Positions 60,825-64,000 of a stretch of DNA of 64,000 nucleotides are shown one piece after another. Below the pieces are notes generated by a model. The model was not told the DNA's origin, ran no database searches, and saw only the letters and a list, made by a program, of their open reading frames with translations. The translations under genes were made by a program, and so were the position numbers. The DNA comes from JADKAV01 sp963732355 (lineage in GTDB: Bacteria; Actinomycetota; Actinomycetes; S36-B12; UBA10799), in assembly GCA_963732355.1 (NCBI GenBank), contig CAVSZD010000007.1, positions 806,001 to 870,000 of the forward strand, in the 5' to 3' direction. How positions within the stretch are numbered: position 1 is the first letter of the stretch; the number at the start of each line of letters is the position of its first letter.

Positions 60825-63431
60825 ATGGACGGCGAACTCACCCGCGAACTAGCGCTGCTGGCCGGCGTGCACGAGCAGGTACTGCGAGAGGCGGGGTTGG
60901 AGCCGGTCGCTGAGCAGCTTTCCAGGCTGCACGAGGGCGGCGGGATCCAAGAACCGACCGATCCGCGCAACGCCATCCAACTGGCCGGAGCCCTGACGGT
61001 CCACCTGCACCTGGTCAACCTGGCCGATGAACGCCACCGGGTCCGGTTGCTCAACGCTCCGGCCGCACCTGCGGACGCAGACGCTGGCGACGATCTGTGG
61101 CCAGCTGTGTCGGGTGCCCAAGGAGTCCTGGAGCGCCTCGACACCTTGCGTATCCACCCGGTTCTCACAGCTCATCCGACCGAGGCTCGCCGGCGCGCTG
61201 TCGCGACCAGTCTGCGGCGGGTGTCCGAGCAACTCCAGCGCCTCGAGAACCCCCGCCTCGGACCCGAAGAACAGGACGCTGCCCACCGGCGGCTCCTGGA
61301 GGAAGTTGAGCTCCTGCACCTCACCTCCGTGCTTCGCACCACCAGACCGGAACCACTGGACGAGGTTCGAACGATCATGACTGTGTTCGACCAGACCCTG
61401 ATCCGGGCTGTGCCCCGGTTGTACCGGGCTACCGAACACGCGCTGATCGGCAAGCTCAGCGGGACGGTGGCCACCCCAGTTCCTGCCTTCGTCAGGTTCG
61501 GATCGTGGGTGGGCGGGGACCGCGACGGCAACCCGCACGTCACCGCAGATGTGACCCGCCGGACGCTCGCTCTTCAGGCCGATCACGCGCTATCTGCCTT
61601 GCAGGTGTCGGTCGAGCGAGTGGGCCGAACGCTGACCGCGGACCACGTCGCAACACCACCGTCGCGCGCGCTGCGTGAGGCGCTGCAACGCGACGCTGTG
61701 GCCATGCCCGAACGGTTCGAGCGGATCAACACCGGCTCGCCGGGCGAACCTCACCGTCAACGCATGCTGGTCATCGCCGAGCGCCTACAGGCGACGCGCT
61801 CCGGGCGTGCGGAGCACTCCTACGCCGACGTGGAGGAACTCATCGCGGACCTGCGGGTGGTGCAGGAATCGCTTGCGCACGCAGGGGCCAGACGCGCCGC
61901 ATACGGTGAACTGCAACACGTCATCTGGTACGCCCAGACGTTCGGCTTCCACCTTGCCGAACTTGAAGTCCGGCAACATTCAGATGTTCACAAAGCGGCG
62001 CTGGAGGATCTGCTTGCCCAAGTGCCCGGCGCCCCGGTGGACGCGGCCGAAGACACCGAGTTCCTGGACAAACTGGCTCGGGATGGTTGGCCGGATCAGG
62101 TGGCACCACGCGAGGAGCGCACCCGCGAGGTCTTGGACACCCTGCGGGTCATGTCCTGGCTGCAGCAACGTTGGGGAGAGCGCGCATGTGGGCGTTACAT
62201 CGTCTCCTTCTCACACAGCGCGGCCAACCTTGTGGCCGTTCGCGCACTCGCCCGCCTGGCTGCGGGGACCGCACCCCTGAGACTGAACGTTGTCCCACTC
62301 TTCGAGACCGGCGCCGACCTCGCCGCAGCCGACACCGTGCTCGCCGATTGGGTGTCGTGGCCGTCCACCCAGGCTTGGCTAGAGGCCAGCGAACGACGCG
62401 TGGAAGTGATGCTGGGTTACTCAGACTCCGCCAAAGACGTCGGTCCCACCGCCGCAACGCTCACCTTGGCGCGGGCGCAGAGCGCCATGGTTCAGTGGGC
62501 GAGCGTAAACGATATCCAGCTGACCATGTTCCATGGCCGCGGTGGTTCGCTCGGCCGAGGCGGCGGACCACTTCACAGAGCGATCACCGCCCAGCCACCC
62601 GGCAGCGTCGACGGGCGCTTGAAGGTGACTGAACAAGGTGAGGTCGTGTTCGCACGGTACGCCGACACGACTATTGCGCAGCGCCACCTTGAACGGCTCA
62701 CCACAGCCGTTCTGCTCGCGGGAACCCCGGACGTGGAGCAGCGCAACGCTGAGGCGGCCGATCGCTTCCGGGAACTCGCCACGGTGCTGACCGAGGCGTC
62801 GCGCGAGGCCTACTTGGGCCTGGTGCGTACACCCGGTTTCGCCGATGTGCTGGCGCAGGCGAGCGCGCTCGAGGAGATCGGCGAACTGCGGATGGGCTCA
62901 CGACCGGCCCGGCGCAGCGCGGCCACCTCGGGCCGGGAGCTGTCGGACCTGCGTGCCATCCCCTGGGTCTTCGCCTGGTCACAGACTCGCGCGAACGTGC
63001 CCGGTTGGTATGGCCTTGGCACCGGGCTGGCGGCCGTCGGGGACGTGGATCTGCTGCGGCGGGCCTACGCCCAATGGCCGCTCTTCGCCTCCCTGATCGA
63101 CATCGCGGAGATGAGCCTCGCCAAGAGCCACCGCGACCTTGCCCGCCGGTTCCTCGCGCTCGGCGGCCGGCCCGACATCACCGAACTCATCGTCAGCCAG
63201 ATGGATCTGACGGTTGACTTGGTCCTTCAGGTTCTCGATCAGGAACGTCTACTTGAACACAAACAGGTGCTGGGCTCGGCCATCGCCTTGCGCTCGCCCT
63301 ACGTGGATGCGCTTTCGACATTGCAGCTTGCAGCTTTGACCCAAGTACGGGCCGGCGACGAGGATGTATGGCGACGGCTGCTGCTACTGACTGTCAACGG
63401 GTTGGCGGCGGGACTGCAGAACACCGGGTGA
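60825..63431 (+). CDS. ppc: phosphoenolpyruvate carboxylase
   Basis: From the ATG at 60825 the 868-residue protein has LTAHPTEARRR (catalytic His near 116), FGSWVGGDRDGNPHV, VMLGYSDSAKDVGPTAA (Lys near 536), FHGRGGSLGRGGGP (near 568-581, the mobile active-site loop) and ends LLTVNGLAAGLQNTG, the conserved C-terminal Q-N-T-G. It carboxylates phosphoenolpyruvate to oxaloacetate. SDSAKDVG replaces the usual SDS-N/G-K-D-A/G, a mild change. An upstream extension of the frame through the palindrome is open but has no support. Confidence 0.95.
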   Translation: MDGELTRELALLAGVHEQVLREAGLEPVAEQLSRLHEGGGIQEPTDPRNAIQLAGALTVHLHLVNLADERHRVRLLNAPAAPADADAGDDLWPAVSGAQGVLERLDTLRIHPVLTAHPTEARRRAVATSLRRVSEQLQRLENPRLGPEEQDAAHRRLLEEVELLHLTSVLRTTRPEPLDEVRTIMTVFDQTLIRAVPRLYRATEHALIGKLSGTVATPVPAFVRFGSWVGGDRDGNPHVTADVTRRTLALQADHALSALQVSVERVGRTLTADHVATPPSRALREALQRDAVAMPERFERINTGSPGEPHRQRMLVIAERLQATRSGRAEHSYADVEELIADLRVVQESLAHAGARRAAYGELQHVIWYAQTFGFHLAELEVRQHSDVHKAALEDLLAQVPGAPVDAAEDTEFLDKLARDGWPDQVAPREERTREVLDTLRVMSWLQQRWGERACGRYIVSFSHSAANLVAVRALARLAAGTAPLRLNVVPLFETGADLAAADTVLADWVSWPSTQAWLEASERRVEVMLGYSDSAKDVGPTAATLTLARAQSAMVQWASVNDIQLTMFHGRGGSLGRGGGPLHRAITAQPPGSVDGRLKVTEQGEVVFARYADTTIAQRHLERLTTAVLLAGTPDVEQRNAEAADRFRELATVLTEASREAYLGLVRTPGFADVLAQASALEEIGELRMGSRPARRSAATSGRELSDLRAIPWVFAWSQTRANVPGWYGLGTGLAAVGDVDLLRRAYAQWPLFASLIDIAEMSLAKSHRDLARRFLALGGRPDITELIVSQMDLTVDLVLQVLDQERLLEHKQVLGSAIALRSPYVDALSTLQLAALTQVRAGDEDVWRRLLLLTVNGLAAGLQNTG

Positions 63432-63434
63432 GCC

Positions 63435-64000
63435 CTATTGCGTCACCGCGACCAGGGGAACCACCTGTTCGACACCGATGTCCTGCAGCATTTGGGCGGC
63501 CTGCGTGAGCGTCCACTTGCTGCGCGAGAAGTCATCGACCAGCAGAACCGTGCCGCCGAGTCCGTGGGACCGTGCCAGGTGCAGCCTCTCGGTGACCTGA
63601 CCCAGCCGAGCCGGTCCTTGCGCGGGCTCCACGACCGCGGTCGGCTGGGCAAACATCTCCAGGACAGGCAGCCCAAGTTCAGCCGCCGTCAGATCGGCCA
63701 GTTCGCTGACCCGGACCGGGTGGTCGCTGCTGCTGATCGGCACAACCGCGGTGACCCCCGGCATGTCCTCCCGACGCCACCTGGCCAGCATCTGGGCGAC
63801 GGCCACCCGCAACGGTTCGGACAGCGGGGCGTCAGGTCCGATCACCTCCTCGACGAGATCAGGAAAGACACCGCCAGTGAACATCGTGACGGCCCGTCCA
63901 ATAGCGATCCCGTCGATTCGGCCCGGGCGCCCACTGCCGCTAGGCCACAACTTGCGCGGCGTGATCCGCACTGGACGTCGGCGCAAGGATTCGTACACCG
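63435..64000 (-). CDS. RecQ-like DNA helicase, C-terminal phosphoribosyltransferase-like part, 5' end outside window
   Basis: The reading frame runs from the window edge to the stop at 63435 (at least 188 residues). It includes RRRPVRITPRKLWPSG, DGIAIGRAVTMFTGG and VLLVDDFSRSKWTLTQAAQM with VVPLVAV at the end, a PRTase-like loop with DD. This pattern is the C-terminal region of the actinobacterial RecQ-family helicases that carry a phosphoribosyltransferase-like domain. The helicase motifs would be beyond position 64000. A stand-alone ComF-like protein is the alternative. Convergent with ppc, with 3 bases between stops. Confidence 0.65.
   Translation of the reverse strand, partial: VYESLRRRPVRITPRKLWPSGSGRPGRIDGIAIGRAVTMFTGGVFPDLVEEVIGPDAPLSEPLRVAVAQMLARWRREDMPGVTAVVPISSSDHPVRVSELADLTAAELGLPVLEMFAQPTAVVEPAQGPARLGQVTERLHLARSHGLGGTVLLVDDFSRSKWTLTQAAQMLQDIGVEQVVPLVAVTQ

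Overview
The window is a high-GC stretch of an actinobacterial chromosome. The signs are frequent GTG starts, 4-bp ATGA-type overlaps between co-directional genes, a DUF222/13E12 HNH protein, a menaquinone-type geranylgeranyl reductase family enzyme, a tRNA-Glu/Asp/Phe cluster and linked coenzyme-B12 acyl-CoA mutases. I cannot place it below phylum. Layout: 0-10 kb holds a partial MDR oxidoreductase, several small enzymes, a CoA-pathway hydratase, a saccharopine-dehydrogenase-like reductase, a membrane-anchored GH31 enzyme with the sulfoquinovosidase residues, and a secreted metzincin. 10-15 kb is a methylmalonyl-CoA mutase operon (mutA-mutB-meaB). 15.3-18.4 kb is a block of decayed genes (unknown, EamA transporter, PLP decarboxylase). 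18.7-25.2 kb has a secreted protein, a HepT/MntA-type toxin-antitoxin pair with a truncated toxin, an ethylmalonyl-CoA mutase/GTPase pair, a geranylgeranyl reductase and a VapBC-like pair. 25.2-28.6 kb is an aldehyde oxidation module (DUF779, aldehyde dehydrogenase, GAF regulator). 28.8-34.2 kb has a PAC2 protein, an ADP-ribosylglycohydrolase/phosphatase fusion, a repeat array, an M20 amidohydrolase and a GCS2 ligase. Three tRNAs follow, then a small island-like stretch (AAA ATPase, Fic remnant, VapBC). 37-49 kb is mixed housekeeping: nucleotidase, lipase, universal stress protein, amino-acid permease, SDR, TetR/SRPBCC pair, lysA and an HNH protein. The main accessory system is a complete type I Wadjet operon, jetABCD (49.56-56.02 kb), an SMC-based plasmid-restriction system. 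After it come a YbjN/TY-chaperone-like protein, gene fragments (MFS, M1 peptidase, BASS transporter), a MarR-LtrA pair, phosphoenolpyruvate carboxylase, and the C-terminal part of a RecQ-like helicase cut by the window end. Two features run across the whole window. First, four families of dispersed inverted repeats sit between genes. The clearest is a 68-bp near-perfect palindrome present five times, always exactly 68 bp, with an asymmetric centre that occurs in both orientations. Second, many otherwise recognisable genes carry one to three frameshifts. Some could be consensus errors, but a TGG-to-TAG change, in-frame stops and real truncations show that part of it is genuine gene decay.
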